From Synechococcales cyanobacterium S06 (GTDB lineage Bacteria > Cyanobacteriota > Cyanobacteriia > Cyanobacteriales > JAABRE01): a DNA stretch of 64,000 nt. The stretch is from contig JAABRE010000006.1 in NCBI GenBank assembly GCA_011391125.1, forward strand, positions 35,658-99,657. The letters run 5' to 3'. Both the position numbers and the translations under genes were made by a program. Each line of letters starts with the position of its first letter. Positions within the stretch are counted from its first letter, which is position 1. This document shows, in pieces, positions 1 to 9,000 of the stretch. The notes below the pieces were generated by a model. That model was not told the DNA's origin, did not search any database, and worked only from the letters and a program-made list of their open reading frames with translations.

Positions 1-901
1 CTGCTAATTTAACTTCACTTTTGGTCACGGTTTTTTCTAATTTTTGTTTGATAAATTCCTGTTGTTTTGAACGAGCGATCGCGTATAAAATTATCGCTGG
101 ACCTAATCCTAAAATAATACCTAAACCCACGGGGATATAAATACCTCCAGCTATGCTCATAATCATGGCAAAACCGAAGTTTCCAACATACACTATTAAG
201 GGTAAATTTAGGTTAAGATCCGCTAATTTTACGGGCTTCAAATTCCAAATTAAAGTTGCCACGGTCATAAAAACAACCCCAGTTCCAAACCAACCCGCAA
301 AGTTTTGATAGGGCATTCCAAAAAAGGCGCCGGGTTGATCCCATGCCCAAAATGGCACTGAAGTTTGACTCATGGCTGGATCTAGGACAAAATCCCAAGA
401 AGTTAGCAGTAAAGAACCAAGGGCGATCGCCCCTGTGGTAGTTAACCAACTTGCCTTAAACCTACTTTCCAAGCCAACTCTGGCTAATAAATAGGCGCTA
501 AAACCAAGATAAAACCATGATAAAGGAATGGTAAAAGGTACTAAACCCGCAATTTTATAGCCCAAATTTTCAAGATAATGATAATGACCGAAGGGGAAAC
601 CAGTGCTAGTGCCTAATAATTCACTGCTGAGAGAAAGACCAATAGAAGGAATCATAAAACCTAACCAGTGTTGGAGTCCCAAACTACGGTAGGCGTAAAT
701 AGCGACGGAGATGGTGGCCAACACCATATAAACCACAGCTCCACCGGCCATTGACCAACGAAACACCACTTGTCCAAATTCTGATAAACCCAGAATTACA
801 TTAAGATTAGGGATAACAAGCAAGATGCCGATCAAGCCAAAAGCCATGGAAATCAGATGACCAATCAAAAACCAATTCTCAATACTTACTGTTTTTTTCA
901 T
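1..901 (-). CDS. cruF: Carotenoid 1',2'-hydratase CruF (3' end outside window)
   Basis: Partial gene. It reads leftward from ATG at 899-901 and stays open to the window edge, giving 300 visible residues that start MKKTVSIENWFLIGHLISMA. It is a polytopic membrane protein with several hydrophobic segments and the stretch GFPFGHYHYLENLGYK, typical of the DUF422/CruF carotenoid family. In cyanobacteria CruF hydrates the psi end of gamma-carotene-type precursors during myxoxanthophyll synthesis, and CruG then adds the sugar. A probable cruG is present in this window at 57.9 kb. The visible tail is charged (KQKLEKTVTKSEVK), so probably little is missing. Family assignment is from recalled motifs. 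Confidence 0.8.
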   Translation of the reverse strand, partial: MKKTVSIENWFLIGHLISMAFGLIGILLVIPNLNVILGLSEFGQVVFRWSMAGGAVVYMVLATISVAIYAYRSLGLQHWLGFMIPSIGLSLSSELLGTSTGFPFGHYHYLENLGYKIAGLVPFTIPLSWFYLGFSAYLLARVGLESRFKASWLTTTGAIALGSLLLTSWDFVLDPAMSQTSVPFWAWDQPGAFFGMPYQNFAGWFGTGVVFMTVATLIWNLKPVKLADLNLNLPLIVYVGNFGFAMIMSIAGGIYIPVGLGIILGLGPAIILYAIARSKQQEFIKQKLEKTVTKSEVKLA

Positions 902-1109
902 CTAAAATTTATCCTTTTTTCTAAGCATTATCCATTTGATTAATTATAGTTTATAAAGTTTTGTTACATTTTTTGTATTTTTGTATAGAAAAGGGTTCTT
1001 AATTTCGAGAGAAAGCGGGAAAATTAATCTCAATAGCTACAAAAATGGTTAAGATAAAGGCAATTGACAAATGATTTATAATGCGCTTAATCGCAACTAA
1101 AAACTAATT

Positions 1110-2330
1110 ATGAATATAACTTCTAAAAATAAACAAATAATAATTCGGCCGGTACAATATCGAGACTTAGAGTCCATCGCACTTTTAGCCACAAACCATT
1201 GTAATAGTCAACAGGAAGCGGAAACTTTAGTACAACAATTGATATCCATTCGTCCCTGGTATCCTCTATTCAAGTTTTTAAGTTTATTTCCGAATCCGTT
1301 GAGACATGATTTTAATGTCTATATTGCGGAACAGAATGAACAATTGCGAGGTTTAATCCAAGTATGTCCCTTTAATCGTACTCGTAGTACCTGGAAAGTG
1401 GAGCGTATTTTAGTTAATAATAATGTGTTTCAAGACACTTTATTAACAGGAAGAAAAAGCGTTGGTACTCAATTATTAAGATACTGTTTAGAACACATTT
1501 GGGAAGCGAGAACATGGGTATTAGAAGTTAATATTAATGATGACAAAACTTTAGCAATTTATCGGGAAAATGGCTTTCAACCTTTAGCAGAAATGACCTA
1601 TTGGGAATTAAAGCCAGAATTGTTAAGTAAATTAGCAGAAACTGAGCCTGATTTACCCAATTTATTAAATGTTAGTAATGCGGATGCTAACTTATTATAC
1701 CAGTTAGATTGTGTGGCCATGCCGCCGATTTTAAGACAAGTTTTTGATCGTCATTTGAACGACTTTAAAACTGGTTTATTCGCCTCTTTAATTAATAAAT
1801 TAAAACACTGGTTTGGTAAAAGGGAAATTGTGAAGGGATATGTATTTGAACCGCAAAGAAAAGCGGCGATCGGTTATTATGAATTAGAACTTTGTAAAGA
1901 TGGAACGACAGCACATAAAGCGCAATTAATAGTGCATCCAGCCTATACTTGGTTATACCCTAAATTAGTGTGTCAAATGGCACAAACCGTAAACAATTAT
2001 CCCAATCAAAGCTTAGAATTAGCATCAGCAGACTATCAACCAGAAAGAGAAGAATATTTAACCAAAATAGGCGCTTATCCTCTTGACAATACTTTATTGA
2101 TGTCACGTTCAGTCTGGCATAAAATCAGAGAAATTAAGCCATTAGAGGCCTTACAATTATCAGAAGTATTGCAAGGACTTCAACCAGTTAGAACACCAAT
2201 ACCCAGTCGATTTTCCTGGTTACAAAATTCAGTAAACTTAAAACATATTCATGAAAAAAACGAAGCTAAAAACCATACTTCGGGGAAAAAAGAAAATAGC
2301 AATTTAACGGATTTTGAAGATCAAAATTAG
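1110..2330 (+). CDS. GNAT-family N-acetyltransferase
   Basis: 406 residues. The N-terminal part (about 10-170) looks like a GNAT acetyltransferase fold: it opens with IIRPVQYRDLESIALLA, a typical GNAT first strand and helix. It then has a GTQLLRYCLEHIW acetyl-CoA-type segment and ends with LAIYRENGFQPLAEMTYWEL, the usual strand-6/7 region. The C-terminal half (about 190-360) may be a second, degenerate GNAT-like domain; the last 40 residues are polar and probably disordered. No acceptor substrate can be inferred. It is monocistronic, with cruF divergent upstream and a repeat-rich spacer downstream. Confidence 0.7.
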   Translation: MNITSKNKQIIIRPVQYRDLESIALLATNHCNSQQEAETLVQQLISIRPWYPLFKFLSLFPNPLRHDFNVYIAEQNEQLRGLIQVCPFNRTRSTWKVERILVNNNVFQDTLLTGRKSVGTQLLRYCLEHIWEARTWVLEVNINDDKTLAIYRENGFQPLAEMTYWELKPELLSKLAETEPDLPNLLNVSNADANLLYQLDCVAMPPILRQVFDRHLNDFKTGLFASLINKLKHWFGKREIVKGYVFEPQRKAAIGYYELELCKDGTTAHKAQLIVHPAYTWLYPKLVCQMAQTVNNYPNQSLELASADYQPEREEYLTKIGAYPLDNTLLMSRSVWHKIREIKPLEALQLSEVLQGLQPVRTPIPSRFSWLQNSVNLKHIHEKNEAKNHTSGKKENSNLTDFEDQN

Positions 2331-2472
2331 ACTCCCCCTCTCCTCGTGGGAGAGCAAGGAAACTGTTTCAAAGTAAATTTTGCTATTTTTGAAACTCTTG
2401 CCTAATATGAGTTTAAATACCTTTTTCATAATATTTAAAAAACAGGTTTTAACTATTATGAAATATTCTCCC

Positions 2473-2640
2473 CTCACCCTCAGGGAGAGGGGTTGGGGGT
2501 GAGGGTCTTAAAATTTTGAGATTGACGCAACAAACGGTTTCCCTGTGTGGGAGAGAGTTGGGGGTGAGGGTCTTAAAATTTTGAGATTGACGCAAGAAAC
2601 GGTTTCCCTGTGTCGGAGAAGGGTTGGGAGTGAGGGCAAA
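2473..2640. repeat. Tandem 65-66 bp repeat in a 310-bp gene-free spacer
   Basis: Between the GNAT gene and rsmI the DNA holds two near-identical consecutive units starting at 2493 and 2558 (shared words TTGGGGGTGAGGGTCTTAAA and CGGTTTCCCTGTGT). A third, truncated unit starts at 2624. A CCCCTC...GAGGGG inverted pair at about 2470-2492 precedes them. The G-rich GGGGTTGGGGGTGAGGG word resembles a dispersed repeat common in cyanobacterial spacers. No gene is seen in 2331-2641. Confidence 0.75.
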
Positions 2641-2641
2641 C

Positions 2642-3508
2642 TCAAAGAGTCAAAGCAATTTGATAAATGTAATTTCGACTCTGGGAAATTAACTCAGTTA
2701 AATGACGACTTGCTTGAGTTTTACTCATACCTTGAGCTAATAATTGTTGTAATTCGGCCTTAATTTCTTCATCGGAAAGATCGGGGATATTCTGCTCATT
2801 ATTACCCGCAACTATCAGGGTAAATTCGCCGAGAATTTGCGTTTTATTTTGATATAAATTAACAGCATCTTCTAAATTTCCGCGCCAAAATTCCTCATAT
2901 AACTTAGTTAATTCCCTAGCAATAGTAATTTTTCTTTGATCACCAAAAACCGTTTTTAAATCGGTTAAAGTTGCCAAAATTCGATGGGGAGATTCATAAA
3001 AAATAATCGTTCGAGACTCACTTTTAAAACTTTGTAAATGGGCAATTCTTGGCTTACTTTTAGGAGGTAAAAAACCCTCAAAAATAAACTTATCAGTGGG
3101 TAGGCCTGACGCAACTAAAGCAGTAATTGCAGCCGTCGGACCAGGAATGGGAATAACAGTAATTCCCTCATTTATACAATAATTAATTATCTCATAACCG
3201 GGGTCAGAAATACCCGGCATTCCTGCATCAGTAACTAAGGCAATATTTTCCCCCTCTTTTAAGCGATTTAATAACTCATTTTCCCGCAATTTACTATTAT
3301 GTTGGTGGTAACTAATTTGGGGAGTTTTAATCTGAAAATGATGTAAAAGTTTACCAGTGTGTCGGGTATCTTCTGAGGCAATTAAATTAACATTTTGTAA
3401 TATTTTCAAGGCCCGAAAAGTAATATCCTCTAAATTACCAATGGGAGTACCAACAATATATAAAATACCGACTTTAGTTGAGTCTTGACTGTTCATTTTA
3501 AGCAACAA
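2642..3508 (-). CDS. rsmI: 16S rRNA (cytidine-1402-2'-O)-methyltransferase
   Basis: 288 residues, the usual RsmI length. RsmI transfers methyl from S-adenosylmethionine to the 2'-O of C1402 in 16S rRNA, near the ribosomal P site. Family hallmarks are GTPIGNLEDITFRALKIL near the N-terminus, SEDTRHTGKLL, LVTDAGMPGISDPGYEI, IPGPTAAITALVASGLPTD and FYESPHRI. The C-terminal helical part (ELQQLLAQGMSKTQASRHL) is normal for the family. The first ATG gives MLLKMNSQDSTK; the second ATG (3496) is an equally plausible start because conservation begins only at YIVGTPIG. Confidence 0.93.
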   Translation of the reverse strand: MLLKMNSQDSTKVGILYIVGTPIGNLEDITFRALKILQNVNLIASEDTRHTGKLLHHFQIKTPQISYHQHNSKLRENELLNRLKEGENIALVTDAGMPGISDPGYEIINYCINEGITVIPIPGPTAAITALVASGLPTDKFIFEGFLPPKSKPRIAHLQSFKSESRTIIFYESPHRILATLTDLKTVFGDQRKITIARELTKLYEEFWRGNLEDAVNLYQNKTQILGEFTLIVAGNNEQNIPDLSDEEIKAELQQLLAQGMSKTQASRHLTELISQSRNYIYQIALTL

Positions 3509-3692
3509 GATATTGTGACTATTAATAATATTTGCTAGTTAAAAATAAAAGGTAAAATGTAAAGTAATATTACAATATATGAGATTTTTGGTTTTTATTT
3601 TTGTAGCCATTGCTATAATAAAAAAAAATTATCATACCTACTTTTTTAAGTTTAACTAATAAAATATCTTAATATTATCCTAAAATAAGGCT

Positions 3693-4379
3693 ATGAACAC
3701 AGAAAATAAAACACCAATTAAGATCGATCAATATTTTATGAATGCTCGCACAAGATTCGATTTAATTGACTTAATACCCAATGATGTAACGAGAGTTCTG
3801 GAAATTGGTTGTGGAATCGGTAAGACTGGTAAAGCTCTTTTTGAGAAGAAACAATGTAAAATAGTTGGTTTAGATATTAGTGATCAAGTTATTTCAATTG
3901 CTAACCAACAAAATTGTTATGAAAAATTAATTGTCGCTGATTTAGATCAATCATTTATTCCCACAGAAATTGAAAACGAAAAATTTGATTGTATTCTATA
4001 TCCAGATGTTTTAGAACATTTAAAAGACCCCTGGAAAGTTGTTAATATTCATACTAATAATCTCTTAAATGCCAACGGATATCTGATTGCTAGCATTCCG
4101 AATATTCGACATTTTTCTATTCTTAAAGACTTATTTTTAAAAGGAAATTGGCAATATCAAAATATGGGAATTTTAGATCGAACTCATCTTCGTTTTTTTA
4201 CAAAAAAAACCATGGTAAATTTATTTCAGCAATCAGATAACCAATTAACAATTAATCTGGTAAAATCCAGAGGTTTATCTGGTCCAAAATATCTCAAAAT
4301 GCTTAATAAATTAATGTTTAATTATTTAGAAGAATTGTTAACTATTCAATATTTAATTGTGGCACAAAAAAAAGAGTAA
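3693..4379 (+). CDS. SAM-dependent class I methyltransferase
   Basis: 228 residues of the Methyltransf_11/23 type. Motif I is VLEIGCGIGKTGKALF (about 35-50), followed by GLDISDQV with an acidic ribose-binding residue, and DVLEHLKDPWKVV as the post-II segment. Such enzymes beside glycosyltransferases usually methylate sugars or lipid-linked glycans. The gene sits 5 bp ahead of a glycosyltransferase-like gene and then a PfkB kinase, so the three probably form one transcript. The substrate is unknown. Confidence 0.8.
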   Translation: MNTENKTPIKIDQYFMNARTRFDLIDLIPNDVTRVLEIGCGIGKTGKALFEKKQCKIVGLDISDQVISIANQQNCYEKLIVADLDQSFIPTEIENEKFDCILYPDVLEHLKDPWKVVNIHTNNLLNANGYLIASIPNIRHFSILKDLFLKGNWQYQNMGILDRTHLRFFTKKTMVNLFQQSDNQLTINLVKSRGLSGPKYLKMLNKLMFNYLEELLTIQYLIVAQKKE

Positions 4380-4384
4380 AAACG

Positions 4385-5143
4385 ATGAAAAATTTAGTTA
4401 TTATATCCTTGTGGACAGAAGGTAGTATTCAACCGCTGTTAAATTTACTTAAACAAATAACTATCATTGAAGCAGGAGTAGATTTTGAACTGGCAATTGT
4501 TTGCAATACCAATAATTCAAATCAAGAAAAATTTTTATTAAATTTAGAATCTAAAAAAATAAAAATTTTAATCCGAGAAAATACAGGTTTTAATATAGGA
4601 GCTTGGGATTATGGGTGGAGAAATTTACCACCTTCGGATAATTATTTATTTCTCCAAGATGATTGTTATATCTTACGTAGAGGATGGCTTAAAGCATTTG
4701 TAGATAAATTTGAGCAAGACTCAAATATGGGACTTTTAGGAGAATCTTTGAATTGGAATTTTTTATGGGAAAAAGCCCCTCCTAGTAAGAAAGAAGATGC
4801 CATATTGTATAGAAATTTTTTGGCGAAAAATCAAATACCAGAAGGAGATACTGCAAGACATTTACAATCTTTGATATTATTTACATCACGTTCAATTTTA
4901 GAGCAAATTAATGGTTTTATAATTGCTGATACTTATAGAGAAGCGATCGCGTCTGAAATTGCCATTTCCCAAAAAGTAGAAGCTTTAAATTATGAAATAA
5001 ATCAAGTAAAACCTAATCATCCTTTTTACTATATTTGCCATCCTCAATGGAAAAATAGAAGGCGAAAAATGGATAGATTAACTAATTTTATTGCTAATCC
5101 ATATTATCCTTTTTTAATCGAAAACATAAAAAAAATATTTTAA
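4385..5143 (+). CDS. Putative GT-A-type glycosyltransferase
   Basis: 252 residues. The N-terminus (MKNLVIISLWTEGSIQPLL) and the block ENTGFNIGAWDYGWR (65-79), followed by FLQDDCY (89-95), resemble GT-A glycosyltransferases that act on surface polysaccharides; QDD could be the metal-binding DXD equivalent. It lacks the canonical VVDDGS of ordinary family-2 enzymes, so the call is structural guesswork supported by context. It lies 5 bp after the methyltransferase and 24 bp before the PfkB kinase. Confidence 0.55.
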   Translation: MKNLVIISLWTEGSIQPLLNLLKQITIIEAGVDFELAIVCNTNNSNQEKFLLNLESKKIKILIRENTGFNIGAWDYGWRNLPPSDNYLFLQDDCYILRRGWLKAFVDKFEQDSNMGLLGESLNWNFLWEKAPPSKKEDAILYRNFLAKNQIPEGDTARHLQSLILFTSRSILEQINGFIIADTYREAIASEIAISQKVEALNYEINQVKPNHPFYYICHPQWKNRRRKMDRLTNFIANPYYPFLIENIKKIF

Positions 5144-5166
5144 GTATAAAAAAATAATAATGAATT

Positions 5167-6024
5167 ATGAAAAAACAAGGCTTATTTATCGGATTAACCA
5201 CCTTAGATTTCATTTATTTAAGTGAAAAATTACCCGGAATAAATGAGAAAATTGTCGCAGAAAATGACACAATTGCAGCAGGAGGACCGGCTACAAATGC
5301 AGCAGTTACCTTTAGTTATTTAGCCAATGAATCCAAATTAGTTACAGTTTTAGGTAAACATATCATTAGTAATTTAATTAAGGCAGATTTAGCGGATTTT
5401 AATATTAATATTTGTGATGTTTTTCCTGATAATTGTAGTTCTCCTCCCGTATCTTCCATTATAGTTAATAAAGGGACAGGATTACGCTCAATCATCTCCA
5501 TAAATGCCACCAAAATTCAGGGAAAAAAGGAGCAATTACCTGCTAATATTTTAACGGGAATAGATATTATTTTAATAGACGGTCATCAAATAGAAATCAG
5601 CGAATATTTAGCTAAATTAGGTAAGCAAAATAATATCCCCATTGTCATAGATGGTGGAAGTTGGAAAACTGGTTTTGAGCGAATTTTACCCGTTGTCGAT
5701 TATGCAATTTGTTCCGCTAATTTTTATCCCCCAAATTGTCATAATCAAGAAGAAGTTTTTGCTTTTTTATCTACTTTTAATATCCCGAATATTGCCATTA
5801 CCCAAGGAGAAAAACCACTGCAATATTTAACTAATAATATTCGGGGAGAAATCACAGTCAATCCCATTAAACCAGTGGATACATTAGGAGCAGGAGATAT
5901 ATTTCATGGCGCATTTTGTCACTATATTTTACAAGAAAATTTTACCACAGCCTTACAATCTGCGGCTAAAATTGCTTCCTATTCTTGTCAATATTTCGGT
6001 ACAAGAAACTGGATGAAAACCTAG
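5167..6024 (+). CDS. PfkB-family carbohydrate kinase
   Basis: 285 residues of the ribokinase/PfkB superfamily. The N-terminal substrate-side motif is AGGPATNAAVTFSYL (about 37-51). The C-terminal catalytic and anion-hole motif is DTLGAGDIFHGAF (about 237-249), with the expected catalytic Asp in GAGD. It probably phosphorylates a sugar or nucleoside with ATP in the cytosol; the sugar is not predictable. It follows the methyltransferase and glycosyltransferase in the same direction and is convergent with the next gene, its stop lying only 2 bp from that gene's stop. Confidence 0.82.
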   Translation: MKKQGLFIGLTTLDFIYLSEKLPGINEKIVAENDTIAAGGPATNAAVTFSYLANESKLVTVLGKHIISNLIKADLADFNINICDVFPDNCSSPPVSSIIVNKGTGLRSIISINATKIQGKKEQLPANILTGIDIILIDGHQIEISEYLAKLGKQNNIPIVIDGGSWKTGFERILPVVDYAICSANFYPPNCHNQEEVFAFLSTFNIPNIAITQGEKPLQYLTNNIRGEITVNPIKPVDTLGAGDIFHGAFCHYILQENFTTALQSAAKIASYSCQYFGTRNWMKT

Positions 6025-6025
6025 T

Positions 6026-7003
6026 TTAATTAAGTTTAAGTCTGGTTTTCATTCTGTCTATTTTTAACCTAAAATAGCGTTTAAAAAATAAACTTCTTCT
6101 CTGCAAATCAGACATTTTTATCCATTTTTTATACTCAGGAAAAGCATAATTTTCAAAAAAATTGATCCAATCTTGAGTAATTTTTTCCTGACTAAATTCC
6201 TGAACTCTTTCTTGTCCATTTTTTATCATAGACAAATATAATTGGGGATCATTTTTTAGCATTTTTATAGCTTCAATTGTCTCGTCAAGAGAATTAACCA
6301 TCAGGAAATCTAACTCAGATTTTCTCACCGCTAAAAAACCAGATTCTGGAGCTAAAATTGCCGGAACTTTACCTAACCAAGCATTAATTAATTTGATTGC
6401 TCCTTTATTAATATAAATCTTTTTTTGAAAATCCCTAACTGCGACAATAACATCAATGTTACTGTAATCATTCCATTTATTGCTCTGAAAAATAGGCAAC
6501 CAATTGCAACCAATATCTTTTAATTTATCTATCCATTGTGAGGATAATAAAACTTGATCTAATTGGCCTTTACTCCCTATATAAGCGATATTTTCGATCA
6601 AAGAACCACGTTTTTCTTGACGAGGTATTATTCCCGACATTGGCCAATGTTGTAAATAATAAGGAAACCAAATTGAATTAATATTTTGCTGAAAATCATT
6701 GATATTATGAGTAATATGTATATGAGCTGAAGGATGATATTCTCGATCGCTTTTTGCACAAATTAACATTAGCTTTTCCAAAAAAGGATAACTATTTCCT
6801 AATGTATCTCGATCTGCTAAAATAATTCCTTCAGTGGGCATTTTGGTAGCAATTTCACAAGGTAAACCGGCTTTTTTAAAATTAAAATATGTTTGTCCAA
6901 TCCAAGGTGTAAAATTACTATGATGAAAAACCCATTGACGATAATCCTTTTCCAATAATTCCTGCTGTTGTTTACTGGGACCGTAAAAATAAATTTTTTC
7001 CAT
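6026..7003 (-). CDS. Putative GT-B-type glycosyltransferase
   Basis: 325 residues. The C-terminal half (about 195-295) has the layout of a GT4-like donor domain: KGAIKLINAWLGKVPAILAP (about 207-226), a loop ESGFLAVRKSELDFLMVNS, then the helix pattern LDETIEAIKMLKNDPQ and IKNGQERVQEF typical of these enzymes. The N-terminal half is not recognisable. It faces the methyltransferase-glycosyltransferase-kinase operon and probably belongs to the same glycan locus. Substrate is unknown. Confidence 0.55.
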   Translation of the reverse strand: MEKIYFYGPSKQQQELLEKDYRQWVFHHSNFTPWIGQTYFNFKKAGLPCEIATKMPTEGIILADRDTLGNSYPFLEKLMLICAKSDREYHPSAHIHITHNINDFQQNINSIWFPYYLQHWPMSGIIPRQEKRGSLIENIAYIGSKGQLDQVLLSSQWIDKLKDIGCNWLPIFQSNKWNDYSNIDVIVAVRDFQKKIYINKGAIKLINAWLGKVPAILAPESGFLAVRKSELDFLMVNSLDETIEAIKMLKNDPQLYLSMIKNGQERVQEFSQEKITQDWINFFENYAFPEYKKWIKMSDLQRRSLFFKRYFRLKIDRMKTRLKLN

Positions 7004-7063
7004 TTTTTTTCCTTATTGTCTCAATTATTTTTTAAAATAACACAAGTTTAATTAACCAAAAAA

Positions 7064-8011
7064 ATGTCCTATACTCACGAAAAACAAATCGCCATTGAAG
7101 CTTGCATCGCTGCTGCTAAAATATGTGAACAAGTCCGCCAACATATCCCGGAGGCGATCGAAAAAAACGATCGCTCCCCCGTCACCGTCGCTGATTTTGG
7201 CGCACAGGCGATCGTCTGTAAAGCTTTAGCAGAAGCATTTCCAGCCGATCCCGTTGTCGGGGAAGAAGAGGCCGCCACCCTGAAAACCAATCCTGAAACT
7301 TTGGCCAAAGTAACGGAATATGTACAAGCAATCATACCCGCAGCCACCCCAGATAATGTCGTCAACTGGATTGATCACGGGAAAGTTGAGTTGGGAAACC
7401 GTTATTGGACATTAGACCCCATTGACGGAACAAAAGGATTTTTGCGCCAAGACCAATATGCGATCGCCCTTGCGTTGATTGAAGAAGGCGAGATTAAAGT
7501 CGGCGTATTAGCCTGCCCAGCCTTATCATTCAACGGTGAAAAGGGTTTGTTATTCGTTGCCGTAAGGGGCGAAGGTGCAACCATGGTCAACCTAGCTGGC
7601 GGTACACCCCAACCCATAAAAGTAAGCGAAAGTCCCGAAAAAATGAGGTTTGTGGAGTCAGTGGAATCAGGACATGGTGATCAAAGCAAACAAAATGCGA
7701 TCGCCCAGCAAGCTGGAATAACCAGTCCATCTTTGAGGATGGACAGTCAGGCAAAATATGCGGCTGTCGCAGCAGGGGAAGCGGCCTTATATTTGCGTCT
7801 CCCTTCGCCAAAAACGCCCGATTACAGGGAGAAAATCTGGGATCATGCGGCCGGAGTCATTGTGGTGGAAGAAGCGGGCGGAAAGGTCACAGATATGGAG
7901 GGAAAACCCCTTGATTTTAGTTTAGGGGCAAAACTGATTAATAATCAGGGAGTTATTGTTAGTAATGGCGTAATTCATGACACTGTAATTGCAGCTTTAC
8001 AAGGGAATTAA
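7064..8011 (+). CDS. 3'(2'),5'-bisphosphate nucleotidase / inositol-monophosphatase-like phosphatase
   Basis: 315 residues of the lithium-sensitive FIG/IMPase superfamily. Metal-binding motifs are GEEEAA (about 66), LDPIDGTKGFLRQDQYAIAL (about 117) and IWDHAAGVIVVEEAGGKVTD (about 257). The GTKGFLR variant and the long N-terminal helix point to the HAL2/AHL-type subgroup, which removes the 3'-phosphate of PAP formed during sulfate assimilation; inositol-1-phosphatase activity is an alternative. It is more GC-rich and HIP1-rich than its neighbours, like a highly expressed core gene. A ten-bp inverted repeat follows it. Confidence 0.82.
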   Translation: MSYTHEKQIAIEACIAAAKICEQVRQHIPEAIEKNDRSPVTVADFGAQAIVCKALAEAFPADPVVGEEEAATLKTNPETLAKVTEYVQAIIPAATPDNVVNWIDHGKVELGNRYWTLDPIDGTKGFLRQDQYAIALALIEEGEIKVGVLACPALSFNGEKGLLFVAVRGEGATMVNLAGGTPQPIKVSESPEKMRFVESVESGHGDQSKQNAIAQQAGITSPSLRMDSQAKYAAVAAGEAALYLRLPSPKTPDYREKIWDHAAGVIVVEEAGGKVTDMEGKPLDFSLGAKLINNQGVIVSNGVIHDTVIAALQGN

Positions 8012-8031
8012 AGCCATTTAAAATGAGGGAA

Positions 8032-8087
8032 GGTGGGCAATAAATATAATTATTTTCTGATCAGAATAGATTAAAAAATTGCCCACC
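8032..8087. terminator. Inverted repeat after the nucleotidase gene
   Basis: The arms GGTGGGCAAT (8032-8041) and ATTGCCCACC (8078-8087) are perfectly complementary around a 36-nt AT-rich loop. Position between convergent genes suggests a bidirectional terminator or a degenerate palindromic repeat. The same GTGGGCA word occurs in the hairpin after gltB. Confidence 0.5.
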
Positions 8088-8101
8088 CTACTTAAGATTA
8101 C

Positions 8102-8377
8102 CTATAACTTATGTTCTGCTAATATTTTTTCCACCTTCGCTTCTTCAATTTTAGAACTAATTTTATTAGATTCATGAATATCCCTTTGGGTTTTAGTCAA
8201 ACTCACCGTAGAACCCACGGTAAATAATAAACCCATCCCCATATAACCCTTAATCCAATTATCCACAGGAAGATAGATAATGCCCAGGGAAGTAGCACCA
8301 ATTGAAACCACAAAAGATAACCATGTTTGAAGAATCCATGCGGTGCTATGATCTTGATTAATAACTTGTTTTGCCAT
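8102..8377 (-). CDS. YiaA/YiaB-type two-helix inner-membrane protein
   Basis: 91 residues with two membrane helices (about 15-35 and 45-65) separated by LPVDNWIKGYMGMG. The second helix is followed by SLTKTQRDIHE, matching the YiaA/B two-helix domain pattern (Trp-rich first helix, KGY turn, KxxRD end). Function is unknown. A GAGG Shine-Dalgarno lies about 9 nt upstream of the ATG. A close paralogue follows upstream at 8483-8716 in the same direction. Confidence 0.7.
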   Translation of the reverse strand: MAKQVINQDHSTAWILQTWLSFVVSIGATSLGIIYLPVDNWIKGYMGMGLLFTVGSTVSLTKTQRDIHESNKISSKIEEAKVEKILAEHKL

Positions 8378-8482
8378 TTTTTATTACCTCGAAAAAAATA
8401 AAATTATTAAAGAATAACTGCGTCACAATTAACAATTATTAATTTTAAAAAATTGGTCTGTGTGACACACCCGACAAAATGA

Positions 8483-8716
8483 TTAAATTCCAGAATTAAG
8501 TTTTTTGGCCTCAGATAAATCTGGTTGGGTTTTGGTAAAAATAAGGGAAGAAGCCAGGGAACAAATTAACCCCATGGCCAGATAACCTTTAACCCAATTA
8601 TCCACAGGAACATAAAAAATTCCGATGGAAGTAATTGTAATAGAAAAGATAAAAAATATTACTGTAAAAAATACCCAACTAGGAGTAATGCCTAAATTTG
8701 CCATTTGCTTTGTCAT
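8483..8716 (-). CDS. YiaA/YiaB-type two-helix membrane protein (paralogue)
   Basis: 77 residues from the ATG at 8714-8716. A longer frame opens at 8731 (82 residues), but that ATG overlaps the strong Shine-Dalgarno TGAGGAGGTT (8721-8730), so the downstream ATG is the right start. Two membrane helices flank YVPVDNWVKGYLAMG, nearly the same turn as in the neighbour at 8102, and the tail has TKTQPDLSEA. It is probably a tandem duplicate; the two genes are about 105 bp apart and the downstream one has its own ribosome-binding site. Confidence 0.7.
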   Translation of the reverse strand: MTKQMANLGITPSWVFFTVIFFIFSITITSIGIFYVPVDNWVKGYLAMGLICSLASSLIFTKTQPDLSEAKKLNSGI

Positions 8717-9000
8717 AACTAACCTCCTCATAAATCTATGGTTTTATCATAATTGCCAATTTTTAATTAGAGATTAACCAGTATGACACTTTGATAACTG
8801 TCTCGACCAGAAAAATATAATTAAACGGAATCAAACTAAAAAATGTTATGAAAATTAGATATTGATCACCTAAATATTTAGATAAAGAAATGTAACAATA
8901 AATTGTATTAAATATGAATATAATTTATTTTGAAATAGTTAGAAAAAAGAGATGGTTGTCACTGTATTCTTACTAATTAGTAAATTTAGATAACGAAAAA

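Noticed and set aside
8717..8731. Upstream ATG of the second YiaA/B gene
   Set aside because: This ATG overlaps the Shine-Dalgarno sequence of the next in-frame ATG.
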